A program made the position numbers and the translations under genes. The notes beneath the pieces were generated by a model. That model ran no database searches and was not told the origin of the DNA. It worked only from the letters and a program-made list of their open reading frames with translations. A stretch of 64,000 bases of DNA from Lycocorax pyrrhopterus obiensis (lineage: Eukaryota > Chordata > Aves > Passeriformes > Paradisaeidae): the NCBI GenBank assembly GCA_014706295.1, contig JACSVZ010000001.1, forward strand, positions 38,736,318-38,800,317. The letters are read 5' to 3'. Shown here in pieces: positions 12,425-25,690 of this stretch. Within the stretch, counting starts at the first letter, position 1; every line of letters begins with the position of its first letter.

Positions 12425-14131
12425 GGAAGTAATTCCCACAGGAAGTAAAGGCTGTTCAAAAGAGCTACTACCTAGAAAATCTGGGCCTTTGGAACCTCCA
12501 TTCATACAGTCATGTTTAAAAGCAAAACCTGCCTGCTGCTGATTGTAACCTAGAGCACCTTTCAGGCTGCTACAGATTACATCAGTGACCAGATCCCAAA
12601 CCATGCCCTGGTGGCATAGCCAAGAGAGGAAAAAATCCTTGGTATCCCTGCAAATTCCTGATGGATTATCTGCTGCCAAAGTCTCAAAGTAAATTGTACC
12701 CTTGATACACATGTTCAAAGCTAATTGTTCTCACAGTAAGACCCACAGGCTGGAATAAATAGCTCTCAGCCATCCTTAGAAAAAGGTAGCAGATAAAATG
12801 AATACTTTAAAAACCAACATAATTTTTCATGTTTATATTTATATACAATCTTACATAGTGCATTTTATTGATATTATATATTCCCTCACCTTCATGGTTT
12901 ATATTAAAAAATCTGAGCGAGGCACACATTAAGAGAAAAAAAGTTAACTTCTGCAGTAAAACAGAGTAATTTCCATTTCTCCAGTAACTCACCATCCTCT
13001 TACACATATACTAATTTAAAGATAGTCCCATCTGGAAAAAAATAGAGAAACGGTGCAACTTTCTCATTTTTTATGACATTGCATCAACTGAAGGGAAAAA
13101 GAAAAAACAAAAAAACCCGAAATGATGCAATAGGGGAGAATTCTGATAAGTGATAATACAGATGGATGAAGGCTGGGCTGGAAACCGCATTTAAATTTCC
13201 TTTGCACTGAAATAAAAGTTACCAAAGGGAAAACTGGAAATCTGCCTGATGTAGAAGGTTCCTAACCGGTTTTTCCAGCTGGCAGATTTCTTTCCTGTCT
13301 ATGCAAGGGACATACAAATATAGGAAATGGCACAGAGAGTCTGAATTGAGTGCATTCTAGCCCCCAACCAGTCTCTTTTTTTGTCTATTCTCTTTTAGAC
13401 ATATCATATACAAAAATAGGCAATTTGCACTATGGGGGAGCTAAAAAGCCCTCTTTCCATTAATGTAATTTCCTAGCCTGAAAGACTGCAAGGTAAGAAC
13501 CTCAGAGAATAATTTCAGATAATTATCAAGATTTTCTAACTTTTATTCTTCCCTGTGGCAATTTTTTAGAGCTGAACTGAAGCTGATGCAACCATCTGAA
13601 TGAAAACTAGTAAATGAGAAAGTTTGCAGGATTCATTTGTGGGGGTTGCAGACATCTGCTTTTCCTTTGCAGCTGTGTTGGGGAGCAGCATGATTAAGGA
13701 TACCACATGTTGCTTTTCAACACTCTCCTCCACTTACTGTTGTCCAATATACTACATTTGCCATCTTCCCCACTAGAGTGTTACTGCGGGTAGTGCCCTT
13801 TTCCCCCAAAATGGAAGGAGCACGAACAGTTAGTTTATAATGTACAGCTGTTCCACACAGACCATCAGCTAAACACATACAGGAAATTATATGCTACTAA
13901 CAAATTGCATAGGAGAGCAGCGCTGCTGAACGTGTATGGCTGGGGTAGGTGTCTGACAAAATGGATGTAAGTGCATTACGGAGCCAAATATAACATCCTT
14001 TTAATAATGAGTGCCTTTGAAGGAAAGGGTTACTAAACAACAACCCCCTGCCATGCACATTAGTCTTCCAGAACGTGATTATTTTCCTCTGGCAGGCGCT
14101 GACATAGGGTAGCTCAGCTGCCAGATCTTAC

Positions 14132-14278
14132 CCTTCCCGGAGCACAATATGCCATCCGCTGACTCGCAGAGACTTCTGCTCTCCTCCTCCGTCATGTTGC
14201 ACTTCCTTGAGTGCTGGCACAACTTTCCAAACCACCCATCCTGGCAAATACATCGGCCACACGAGCAGATACCATGGC
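14132..14278 (-). CDS. ITGBL1: ITGBL1 third-from-last coding exon (integrin-type EGF repeat segment)
   Basis: The exon has 147 bases (49 codons), phase 1 at both ends. The minus strand shows ...GTCATTACAG before it and GTAAGATC after it, a good donor. The translation starts [20 protein letters not shown], continues [20 protein letters not shown] and ends [10 protein letters not shown]. Human ITGBL1 (from memory) has the near-identical block with [20 protein letters not shown] and [14 protein letters not shown]. This block distinguishes ITGBL1 from the true integrin beta subunits. Eight cysteines are intact. The NMT sequon at KCNMTEE is a potential N-glycosylation site. It joins in frame to the exon at 8779-8892. 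Confidence in gene identity is very high. Confidence 0.97.
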
Positions 14279-17200
14279 CTGTAATGACACCAAGGTTGGT
14301 TATGAGCAAGACAAGCAGAAACCAGTGACTGTGGTCACAGTTTCAGACCTCTTCAGTATGAAGTGCATGCTATGGGACAGACAGACAGATGGATGGACAG
14401 CACACCTTCCCTGCAGGATGGCCTTCTCCAGTTCTCTCATCTTGTGTTTAACAGGGTGCCCCAGTGGTGTGCAGAAAACAACACTGGGAAAGGACAAAGA
14501 AACCCTAGAACATGGGTGAAAAATAGACTCTAAAAGCCACAGTTCACACATTAAAGAAGGAGGGAGGAGGAAGATAAAACAGAATTTTTTGAAAATTACT
14601 TGTACAAAGATTAATAAAAGAATTATGTTGAATAGTTCATCAGAAATATGTTGAATAGTAAACTGAGTAGCAAATTTGGCCAGGAAGAAGGGAAAAGTGA
14701 CAACAAATACAGCCAAGAATATAGGAATGGAGAATAGAAAAGAAAAAAGAACTAAGAAATGTCTCACAGACAGAATTACATTTTCCAGCTTTGAATATTA
14801 TTTCTGCATCAGAGACAATAATTCCTTAGCTGATCTGGGAAGCAAATGATACATACCAGTGACTTTTGTCCTATCCTACCTGCTATGTAGGTCAAGGGAG
14901 TAGAAATGAAGGGACTGAGATAATTTGGGAGCACAGGCTGGGAAGAAGGGAACAAGCAGTAGGAGTATCTGGGAAAGCACTGAGCCATAGGATGCAGAGA
15001 AGCAAACCAGCAATTTTGTTTTTCTAATTAGTGGACTTCCTATGAGCCTCTAGTGTGACTGGATATTGTAAACTCAGAGGCAGCGCTGGCAGAGGCCCAG
15101 AGGAGAGACAAACCTGGTAGTTCGCTGTAAGTGGAATTCATTCACATTTACTGATAGTCAAATACTTTACAAATTCTAATCACAAAAATACTGGGAGCTC
15201 CAAAGTCTTGGAGCTGTCATTTCCAGCATCTAAAAGTTAAAAACAACTTTTGTATCCCAGACTCTGTATTGATCTTTGGGTTTTTTTATCATATTACCTA
15301 TACACCTTTAAAGGCTCAGTAACAATGACACGGTCTTATGACAGCCTTTCTACCCACTTCTAAAAATCGATAACTAGCAACAATAGAAGCTTGATGCCAC
15401 TTGAATTTCTGTGTTAGACTGGGAAACAAGAACAACTATATGACAACCCAAAATACAAGAGGTAAAAACCAAGCATAAATACTTTCCCATATGCTCCTTC
15501 CAAATAGATGTCATGCAATTGTCTACATTAACTAACTAAAATTAAGCTTCTGTCAGAGCATTTTTATCTACTTTATTTTTAATTAATAACTTAGAGATTA
15601 GAATTCAGATTAGCTCAACCAATTAAGAGCAAAATATACAACTGGATGTCACTGCTGGAAAATGATTTGTGATGATACAAACCCTTGTACTCATTTTTTC
15701 AGTGAATAGTAAGAAATCCATGGCATTTTCTCTGACAAAATAATTTTAAGGCATTTTTCTTGTAGTCATTATGTGTTATGAATAAAGAGACTGATCATAT
15801 CTGTAAAGCCTTTACACAAGTCAAATAAAAAGGTAATGAATAATCTATAAATTTGCAGCAAACAGAGCTTGCAGTTTACCACATAAAATTTGACTTGCAT
15901 TTTTCTGTAATGACCATTTCTCTCCTCCTTTATGCCATTTAAATCCTCAAACATAAAGGATTCTTTTGTCTCAAATAATCCATTTTACAAAAATAATACT
16001 TGTTTCTAGCTGACACCACCTTGGGCAGCTGCAGTGTTTTGGATGCCTCATCTCTGGAGGTGGCAAGTGTACAAGTGTTCAGCCCAGTGCTTGTTAACTC
16101 TAAGCTATCTCATATGTGTGTGGTAGCCTGAGAAAAACTGCTTTACATGGTCTAGCTGTGAATATCCTCCTTGCAAATCACAGAACAAAGGGGCAATCTG
16201 AATAGTTAAATGAAAGTTTTATCATGTTAAGCAATTCATTTCAGCTGGACTTCTTCAATTAGAGATTTTTCTTTACTGCTAAATATTCAGATTAAGCAGA
16301 TTTACTGGGAAGTGTTGGTCTATCAGCCTTTCAGACTTAACATAAAACAGTTAAAATCACAAACAAATTGCATTAAAAATGCTCATTCATAAAAATCTAT
16401 GTTAATGATCTTTTAAATAATAAACAATGTTTTAAAAATTAATTCTCAAAGAATAAAGACTGATGGGGAGAGGCAAAGGACAGAAAGATGGTGTCAAATA
16501 CACTATCTTTAATTTAGAATTATAACTCAAATAACCACAAGATTTAAATGCAAAACATGAATTTAGCAAAAAAGCAAGCTGTGATAGATTACTAGCAGGG
16601 GTCCATTATAACCCAAATCAACCCGAACCAAACTGGACACCAGGATGAATTATTTCTTGCCATGCCTGGAATTGAAATTGTGTTGTTGTGGGAAATTTCA
16701 GTTTAGGACTACTCATGCAACTGTTGTCAGTGTTCCCCAAAAATCTGCACGATCATTTTGTAATACAAAAGGCACCACTACATGGGAGCACCAGCACAAT
16801 GAAAAAAGTGAAGTAATCATTACAGAGGTAGCGGGTTCTTCTTTACAGACTAACGATTACAACCAGAAGATGTTCCTGAAGGGCAAATTGAGGCCAGATC
16901 CAAGCAAAATTTGGCACCTCAGGAACAGAAGTTTCTCAAATTAATATAATGTAATGTATTTTAGCTGGATGAAAAATAAAAAGTCTTAAAAGTCTACTAA
17001 GAATATGAAAAATTGCAGCATAACACAGGTTCCCTGATATAGAACACCACAGAAAATGAAACAAATATTTCTCTCCGTATTTAAATAGAAACAGGACTTC
17101 CATTTTTATTTTTTTCTTTTAAATTGCAGGACTTCCCATTATATTATTAACAGAAGAGAATATTAAACCACATATATCTGGGAGAAATATTTCTGAGCGA

Positions 17201-18608
17201 GCAGGCTTCATTACCCTGCACAAATATGCTAAACAAGTTGCTAAAAACATTATTAGAACACTGATTTTTATTTTGAGTACCAGAAGACAGGAACAGTTGT
17301 GACAACTGCAGTTGGAGAAGCCTAATATAAATGTGAAGCTGTATACTGACTGTCTATTATATTGTTGCAGTAGGTCAGTTAGTCTTGTCTAATTCTAATA
17401 AAGGTGGACTGTGGCTTCAGTTTGAGTAACACAACAGTCAGGCCATTCAGTAAGACCTTCAAGTGAAACTCTGCAGCAAAAAGGGTCAGTGTCATCCTCA
17501 CATCTACCTATCCCGAGAAAAGTGAGTAGGAACAAAACTGGAGCATTGGAGAGACGGCGTTAAGTTTGAAGAGATTTTTGCAAGACTTGGAAGGGTACTA
17601 AAAAGTTCCAAGGAATTCAAAGGGTATCAGAAAGGGTATTCTCAAACTACCAGGGAAAGACAAAGCAAGAGAGAAAACCCGATACAGACAAAATCATTTA
17701 AGAAATGAACCAGCATTTCAAACAAGGGTGATGACTATTGGAACAAACTTTCAAGTGATGTTGGCATGGGCTACACAGGTCTTAGGGGTTCTGAGAGCAT
17801 GGCCTGCTCAGAGACACAGTGCAGAGACTTCAACGCAGGGGAAGCATGGGAATAGTGTAATGGCTATTTATAGCCTAATAGAAGAGGTTCAACAGAAAAG
17901 CCCCTTTTGGATTCACAATATTAATATCTATTAATCAACTTAGATGTTATTGTACTAGCAATTCCTTTACTGCTCATTTGAGCAGAAATATTACATTAAA
18001 ATGCTTTTTTGCAAACTGAATCACATTTTATCCTATCTGAAAAGCTAAACAAACTAAGTTCTCTGTATATCTATGTAAAGTGTTGACTTTTCAGACACCT
18101 ACACAAATATCTAGGTGACCAGGACAGAAATCTGTAGTGCATTTAAAAGAAACGTTAGAAAAATTAAAATTAATTTAATTTAATACTGACTATGCAATGC
18201 CATTAATACCTGTACTAGCTACAGTAGTCACTCTTGTATCTAATACCTACTAATCCTTTCAAATTTGTCTGTTGCTGCCCCTAGATGTGCCTCAGAGCTA
18301 GGATGAAGCAGTTAAACACAAGGGCACAGGTACTGAATCATTAACTCTCATAAGTTAATCATAAGTATTTCACAATCATAAGTATTGTGAAAATAAAACC
18401 CTAATTCACATTAGTTTTATTCCAGTTAGACTAGGAGTTCTCCACTATTTGATACCATAATTTTCACTTTTGTCAGCACCAGTTTTACTCAGTAAACATG
18501 TGTTTGAGCTGTTGGTTTGGTTTTCTGTTTGTTTTGGGTTTTTTCCCCCCAAGGAGAATAAACTGTATTTTTCAATAACAAATACCATCATAAAAATTCT
18601 CTATTAGG

Positions 18609-18660
18609 TAATATATAGAGAGTATATCTATCTAGTATGTTCACTATCTATATATAGTGT
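18609..18660. repeat. AT-rich imperfect repeat (TATATA/TATCTA)
   Basis: Low-complexity sequence of ATATATAGAGAGTATATCTA type, followed by related TATCTATATATAG units. Confidence 0.55.
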
Positions 18661-19471
18661 ATAAACTGAATTCTCTAACAATTATATGTTCTTCAGATTC
18701 CACAGTCAAAAGAATATGGTCCCTCCTCTAAAGACTTTTCGACAGAACAGATGAAAGACCTGTTGGGTAGGATATAAACTCTTATTTTAACATGTCAGGA
18801 ACCCCAGAGAAATTAGAAGTTCAATTCAGATGCCCAGTGCCATTGGACAAGCCCTAAGGCATCAAGGACATCTCCACGATGGCAGCAGCCAGGCAGGCAC
18901 CCCTGTGTCCTTGTGGAGCCAAGCTGGGGTCAGGCAAAGGTAGAATTGGGAATCACCGATGATAAAAAGAGCTTTAACTTAGGTGGCTGAAGACTGAAAT
19001 TATGTGCCATATGGTTAGTGAAGCCATGGTAGAATTAGGAATCATATTTCTGAATTCTCAGACCAGTCAGTGCCAAAAACTGTCTTTGTTTGGGAGATAG
19101 ACAGGTATTATTTTTCTTTCCTAATTTGGTTTCTACATATATTAGAGAGTTCCACAAATGTCTTATATACTTCTGTTTCTCTGGTTCAACATCAGTGCAA
19201 GAAATGAGGAAACTGTCTGACTGAAATGAGCAACTGTACCATACTTAGCTTTTTCTTAACAAAGCATTTAATTAATCATAGCTCTCTCATTTCTATGGTT
19301 ATAGTCTTACTGGTCCTGATAAGAACATGTTATCTGAAAATATCATGCTTTTGCTTCACTGAACAGATGACAAAATTAAATGTCATTCATGATTTCTGCA
19401 GTATGGACCTAGAACTTTCATAAAAAAAAATTTTTACAGTTTTACATTTTCTGTAGTATACCTTATATTCC

Positions 19472-19494
19472 AAAAAAAAAGAAAAAAAAAAAAA
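19472..19494. repeat. poly(A) tract
   Basis: Nine A, one G, then thirteen A. No retroposed gene or element was recognised next to it. Confidence 0.7.
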
Positions 19495-21984
19495 GGCAGT
19501 ACTTCCTCTGAATCCAATTATTTAGCCTGGCTGGATAGTAATGAAAATTTTATATTCAAAGGAACATGGCAATTAGGGGCAACTTATACCAGACTTTTGA
19601 GAGGGAGCTTTACTGTTGTACATCCTGGTGACGACTGTGCAATCCTAGAATCCATCACTATAAGAAGCTGATATGGAAGTCTCTGTTTCAAAAGTTTAAA
19701 TCATCGAAAAGCTGCGAATTGCGGCTTAAGGTGTATGTGTGCCTTACAAACTCCAGATTTCCCCTTGTTCTCTAGCAATTCATAGAGACTGAAGTTGGGA
19801 ATCTTAATACTGGTGCGAATGATGTATGGATGGAAATGTGTAAGTAAGCGCCAGAAGAAACACCAGAATGAGGTCAAATACATGACCTACACTGATAACC
19901 AACAACACATTCACAGAAGTAAACTAAGGAATGTATTATTTTGTCAAAATCAGAAGGTGTGCACTCTCGTAAAACAATTATATGACGAATGACATGATGA
20001 CTTGGTGGCAGAAGACTGTGTGCTCAACAACAAAAGATGTCAGTGCAGACGCAGCACATAACTTGTGTCATTCTTTTCCTCATAACCCCAACAAGAACAA
20101 CTTTGTCCTAAGAATGTCAAAAATCAGGAAGCACAGACAACAGGCACCAGACTTGCCTGAAGTTTACAGAGATAAAAAAAAGCGAAACTGTGAGTCAAAA
20201 GGATTACCCTAACTTTTGGGTCCTAAGTATACAAAAGATGTGTTTAAAGACCAGTTTGTTATTGTCAGTCAAGAAGAAACAAAAAGACACACCGAGAACT
20301 TGAAGGGTGGCATCCCTTGTCCATGTTCTATATCACACACAAGGAATCCTGACCACACTATTAAATGCAGACACTTTGATGTTTGTATTTGGGCGTGAGA
20401 ATACGAGTGAATGAAATCAATGAAAGGATGTGCCTGAGTGGTGACAATTAATTTACTTGCAGATTTCCTAAAAAAATACTAGCTTCCCCTCCCATAAAGT
20501 CTCAAGCAGAGTTTTTGCTGCACTGTTTTCTTAGAGAAAAGAGAGGTGTGAAGGCAAATCTGAGTAAGTAGGGAAATATGAATTACTTCAGCATTTACTT
20601 CAAGAATAAGTCAACTCCTCCAGTTTCTACAAGCCTTTATAGCATAACCAGAATTTCAAGCTAATGATAACTAATGCCTTTTACCAAGAGCACTGGTATA
20701 AACAAACAAAAAAGGTAATCTGCATTTACTCTTTGATGTGGTGTGACACAGCTGGATTCCCTACAGTGTTAGGATTGTGTTTTGGTGAGGATTGTATTTT
20801 GATGTGCTGTGGCCAAAACAGTTAGTTAAAAAGTCATCAAAGTGGAATTGCTCACTTGCACATAAAGGAATCAGACTTAAAGTATTCCACTGTCACCAGC
20901 CAAAGAACTGGTTTACTGGAATGATCAGTCTTAGTTGTTTCATAGTGTTGAGGACAGTGCAGCCACCTATGAATAAACATTAACAGGCCTTATCAAAGCT
21001 AATGTTCTAATTGGTGGCCCACTATTTGAAGCACAGGATGATATATTGATGTAATACAAAATGTGTGCATCCATAGAAACATGTAAGAGTCTAGTTATGA
21101 GTTACCTGTTACAAGTTTAAACCTTTGTTAGCGACCCTAGTTTCAACCAACTTTTTAGTATTTGTGTTGGGTTTGGTCTTATTGCAGAGTTTTTTGTCAG
21201 CATAATTCTACAGGAACTTGTAGTATGCAGAGGATCCCAAAGGTTTTGTTTTATTCCTTCAAAGGCTGCTACTTGGCTGTGACAAGATCTCATAGCTAGG
21301 CCAATAATCGTCCAGAGAACAAATCGAAGTGAATGGAGTTAAGAGCATTATCAAATCCATTTCAAATTGATCTTTACTGTTGTTCTGAGTTCTTGTTGTC
21401 TGCCTGCCCTCAAGCCTGAAAGAGAAAAAAAATTGTAATGGACAACAGTCGACCCCATGAGGTGGAGCAGCCAATGATGAAATCACTGGAAAATGTGACT
21501 GGACACAGAAAGAAAACAAATACCACTTGAATGTTCAGGACACATCTGCAGCGAGCAGCACAGCCATAACCTCAGAGGGCAGAGAGAAATATGTCTCACC
21601 AGGATATAGGACAAGTAAATATCAAGCCTGGTGTAAAAAAGTGGCACAGCTTTGCCAAGAACTTGTGCTGACAAACCTGGGATTCTCTGGTCATGTGTGT
21701 GCACCAAAACCACTTAACTTCCACATGAAAGACTCAAAGAACCAAGTAAAGCCAAAGGAAATGTGATGCTAAATACTTCTGTGGATCAACACTACCGTAT
21801 ACCTGGGAAAATCTTACATAATCAAAAAACCTCAACAGTAGGGAATGGGCCATTAGGTAGAACATACCTATCTCAAAAAGGCTGCATGAGACATCTCCTC
21901 CAGTCTTAGCATGTTAAGTCTCTGTACAGAGGCACAGACAAAGGAAGTGGAACATGAAGGAAAGAACAGGAAAGCAGGTCAAGG

Positions 21985-22545
21985 AAGGTGAGTCTCCCCC
22001 TCCACTCCACTCTGCTGAGACCCCACCTGGAGTACTGTGTCCAGCTCTGCGGTCCCTAGTACAAGAAAGACATGAATCTGTTGGAGAAGGTCCAGAGAAG
22101 GTCCCAAAAACTGGTCAGAGGGATGGAGAACCCCTCTTATGAGGAATGGCTGAGAGCATTGAGATAGTTTATCCTGGAGAAGAGAAGGCTCTGGGGAGAC
22201 CTTACTGTGGCCTTTCAATGTTTGAAAGGGGGAGTATAAGAAAGATGGGGACAGATTCTTTTACTAAGGCCTGTAGTGACAGAACAAGGGGTAATGGTTT
22301 TAAACTGAAAGACAGTGGGTTTAGCTTGGACATAAGGAAGAGATTTTTTTGCCATTAGGGTGTTGAGACTTGCAACAAGTTGCAAGAGATGTGGATTCCC
22401 CATTCCCAAAAACGTTCAAGGCCAGATTGGATGGGGCTCTGAGCAGCCTGGTCTTAGTGAAATGTTCCCTGTCCACGTCAGGGGTGGTTGGACTAGATGA
22501 TCTTTAAAGGTCCCCTTCAACCCAAACTATTCTGTGATTCCATAA
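21985..22545 (+). mobile_element. CR1 LINE 3' fragment with degraded reverse transcriptase C-terminus
   Basis: A sense-orientation CR1 of about 560 bases, truncated at its 5' end. The plus strand carries the characteristic C-terminal blocks in order: CTGGAGTACTGTGTCCAGCT, GAGAAGGTCCAGAGAAGGTC, CTGGAGAAGAGAAGGCTCTG, TTAAACTGAAAGACAGTGGG, and GACTAGATGATCTTTAAAGG, ending TTCTGTGATTCCATAATTA. Translated pieces such as EKVQRRSQKLV and LEKRRLWGDL are visible but interrupted by stops and frameshifts, so it is dead. It lies in an ITGBL1 intron, opposite to the gene's transcription. Confidence 0.92.
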
Positions 22546-24242
22546 TTATATGAATCAATTTCTAATAGCAGAGTGCTGTGAAATCTATGCCAAGTCCTCC
22601 TGCAACCTGTGTCTTTGTGGAGACATTAAGTCTCTATTCTTGGTACTGCATTGATGGACAGCTGAATTTTTAAGTGAATGACTCACCACAATCATGCAGA
22701 AACATGGCCATAGGGTCTCATTCAGTTGTACCCTAATTTATCATAGCTTTCACCTCATCTTTCTATCGCTGCATGGACAGCTGGTCTGGAAAGCAAGCTA
22801 TTAATCAGTCTCTGCTGGTTGGAGGAGGCCAGTAACAATTCCTATTCAAGTCATTTAGGTTGTCATTCACATTTCTCATTTCAGCATGCATTTAATCTGA
22901 AAACACTGGTCTTTCTTCTTTGTGCTTACAGGCACTCAGTGCTCACTGTCAGACCCCACACAGTCCAGTTTATAATGCTCCAAAGACAGATTTACTAGCA
23001 ACGGCTTATGTCCTCACTGTGATTGCCTAGGCAGCAACAGTGGTAGAAAAATAGCAATGAAAAGAGGACAAGGAAAGAGGAAAGAATAAGCAGCTCAGCA
23101 AGACATTTCAGGAAGTTCAGGCTGAAATGGAAGCATGGACAAACCCAAAAGAAAGAGAAGGAGATGTAATAATGTAAAATATGAGTAATATAAACAGATA
23201 TTTTTAGCATGGATGATGATGAATTTTGTTTCCCAACTATTTAATCTCTAACAAATATGAAACAGATTTTCAGTGCTTTTCAGTACTTTTATGTCCTTTA
23301 CACAAAATTAAATTTCAAATTATTCTTTTTCTACACACTTACATTATTGAATTACTCTGAATGCTGTAAATTATTTTTATGGCTGGTTAGACGTTCACAC
23401 CAAAATTTTCTATATATGTCTATATTTTGTATGGCAGACACCTTGAAGAAATATTCCCTGTAGTCAGAATTTTTTATGTACATGAGGATCATGAAGCAAT
23501 ACATTCTTTTTCTTATAGATAAATAAGGACTGAAATACAACGTGCCATTGTTCATACCAACAAATTTGTTAATATTTAGAATCAAAGAGTCATTTTAAAA
23601 ATAAAGCAAATAAAAACTAGAAAGAGAGCATTTAGGGTAAATATTATTCACCTGCTTATAAAATGCCTTGTGGTATGTATGCACTTATATATCCCAAACT
23701 ATCTTGAAATACTGCTAAATATCAATGTACTTTACTGAAATATCACAAGGTAAGGTTTTCACTGGCAACACTAAAATAAACCATCTGCATCTACAATTAC
23801 TATGACACTGTCTCTCAAGAATTTTAGATTCTTTCATAACATATTTTGCTACTTTTTTTAGAAAACAGGCATATCACTGTAAGTGAATATGAAATACTTA
23901 AAAGTTTTTCTGGCCATTAGTACCTTTAGGTTTATTACAACATCCTCAATAAAACATCAGTTGTACTAAATACAATGTAAAGTTACCTAATGTTTTAGGT
24001 TTTTAAATGTTTGTATTCTTCTCTAATGAACACTGATGGAATTTAGGATATACTACAGCACTTCCATTTACGTGTTACCATTCCTGAAATCTTAAAATAA
24101 ATGTTCTCTAACATATTCAATATTTCTAGCACTTGTTTCTTACAAAAATCTGCCATCTTATCAAAGATGTAAATTGTCTATAGTGACATTACACCATAAA
24201 ATCAAGGGGAACAGAAAGCTATATAGTGCCAAGGTTTAGTTC

Positions 24243-24279
24243 TGTTATGTTGTTAAGTTATGCTATGTTATGTTATGTG
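24243..24279. repeat. TATGT-type repeat near the exon at 24299
   Basis: Imperfect repeats TGTTATGTTGTTAAGTTATG then CTATGTTATGTTATGTG on the plus strand. It begins about 20 bases into the intron after the ITGBL1 donor at 24298, where the transcript would read as ACAUA repeats. Confidence 0.6.
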
Positions 24280-24298
24280 ATATTAAGTGAACACATAC

Positions 24299-24415
24299 CC
24301 CCACAGACATCGCCATCTGCATTTTCACACTGTCGATCATCACATTCACAGTTTTTGCCATGAACTCTGTTGTCTCCTGGAGGGAAACAAGTGCATTGGC
24401 CACATTCACATCTCC
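24299..24415 (-). CDS. ITGBL1: ITGBL1 fourth-from-last coding exon (integrin-type EGF repeat segment)
   Basis: This 117-base exon encodes 39 codons, starting and ending in phase 1. The minus strand reads ...TTCTTACAG, then the exon, then GTATGTG. The translation opens [18 protein letters not shown] and continues through [17 protein letters not shown] to VCGG. Eight cysteines have the CxCxxCxC and CxC spacing of integrin beta EGF modules, and the segment aligns almost residue for residue with the human ITGBL1 segment as I remember it (GKCECGKCTCYPPGD...). The family is secreted, has ten such repeats and no integrin headpiece, transmembrane helix or cytoplasmic tail; its molecular role is poorly defined, with reported effects on integrin signalling and extracellular matrix. 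No stop or frameshift is present. The next exon downstream is at 14132-14278, and the preceding exon was not found in the window. Confidence 0.95.
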
Positions 24416-24567
24416 CTGTAAGAATAAATAATTGTTAAGAGTCATGATTTCAGTAAAGTAAAATAAAATAAATTGAAAAAAACCCTAAATCTACGCTACA
24501 TTCTAGCCCCAAAGACAAACTACAAGTCACGCTGTATGAATTAAAGTATAGCACATAAACACAATTA

Positions 24568-24594
24568 AAAACCAACCAACCAACCAAACAAAAA
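24568..24594. repeat. CCAA microsatellite
   Basis: Short tandem CCAA repeats followed by A-rich sequence. Confidence 0.6.
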
Positions 24595-25690
24595 CATAGC
24601 AAAACAAAACTATTCCTCTTCCATGGCAACCAGATGGAAAGTATCACTGTTATAATCTTAATGGAAACAGCAACAATAAGCAATCACTGGCATTGCATGT
24701 TTTTCATATCTGAACTTAGCATAACTGAGCTGGCCCACGCTTATCTGCATAATTAACCTCTACAATTGATCTAAAATATTTAGCACATACCTCAGAAACA
24801 ACAAGAAGAATGTGATCAGAATTATAGTCTATGCACAGAGCTACCTAAGATACTCTTTATTCATGTAGAAAAATAATTCCTCAAATATTCTGTCAAGCTT
24901 TTCGAAAGCAAAAATCCCTATAATTTTTCTTATCTAGATCTGAGGAAATAAGCATAACCTCTGTCACAGTCTCCCCTTCTATCAAACTATTTACAGGAGA
25001 GCTCCCCAGAGCTTAAAGGGACAACAGATTTATCCAAGCTCCCACAGATCTTCACCCCAAAACCATAAGAGCAGTGAGTACTAAATGGCCAGATGTAGAA
25101 AAAATCAATATCCAGGACAGTCTTACATTCCACAAATCTGAGATAAACTCAGTTCAGGCAATGGGCCCTAACTTCTAGAAGTTTGCCTCTGTATGTTTTT
25201 AAATTGTTTTATGCAATGCTGGTGTGAGAATGTTCTATATGTGGCACAAACTGTGGACCAAACTCAGACATTTGATGGGCTTGGGAAAGGATATTGTGTG
25301 TATAAAATTGCCACCAGAGACACGGACTAGGATGCAGAAAACCTGCTCTTTTTGATTTAATTTAATCACAGCATCAGTGAAACTCAACTTGGGCCTCGTC
25401 ACTGCTCTACTGACTGCAACCCCCAAATTTACAGTATGGCGAGAAAGTAAAAAATATCCTCCTAGTGCAGCCTTTCATTATGCAACCAGACAGTTCACAA
25501 CACACTGCGCTAATTTTTTTCAGCATTTGCTGAAATATTTTATTGAACGGGAAAGGACTGTTTACAAAAACCTTAGTGGAGATTTTCTAACTGTAGGTGT
25601 CATGACAATAAAACCTTTTAGGGTAAGGTACTGACAGATAATTATTAACACTCTTCTTTTCCCAACTTCTAGCCTTAATTTGTTATATTT

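Larger units (their letters stand above)
8893..14131 (-). other. ITGBL1: ITGBL1 intron between the third-last and penultimate coding exons
   Basis: Intron of about 5.2 kb with donor GTAAGATC and acceptor ...GATTTCAG. It contains an alternating CA/TG tract (8962-8999), an A-rich tract (11738-11790), a CR1 fragment (12148-12424) and GC-richer patches at about 9440-9600 and 11100-11345 that I cannot assign. The remainder shows nothing recognisable. Confidence 0.85.
14279..24298 (-). other. ITGBL1: ITGBL1 intron between the fourth- and third-last coding exons
   Basis: Intron of about 10 kb with donor GTATGTG and acceptor ...TTACAG. It includes a poly(A) stretch (19472-19494), an AT-rich repeat (18609-18660), a CR1 fragment (about 21985-22545) and a TATGT-rich repeat close to the donor (24243-24279). 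Most of it shows nothing recognisable. Confidence 0.85.

Noticed and set aside
12311..12718. Minus-strand open frame of 135 codons
   Set aside because: Its C-terminal part is a translated CR1 remnant; the rest is intronic sequence without recognisable features.
14300..14767. Minus-strand open frame of 155 codons with a hydrophobic start, just upstream of an ITGBL1 exon
   Set aside because: The hydrophobicity comes from A-rich plus-strand DNA (Phe/Leu/Ile codons). It lies in an intron, ends just before the acceptor, and resembles no family I know.
17455..17760. Text such as GGGTGATGACTATTGGAACA resembling an ancient CR1/L3 element
   Set aside because: Only one short block matches what I remember; the expected order of blocks and 3' tail are missing.
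24263..24445. Minus-strand open frame of 60 codons
   Set aside because: Out-of-frame shadow of the ITGBL1 exon at 24299-24415.
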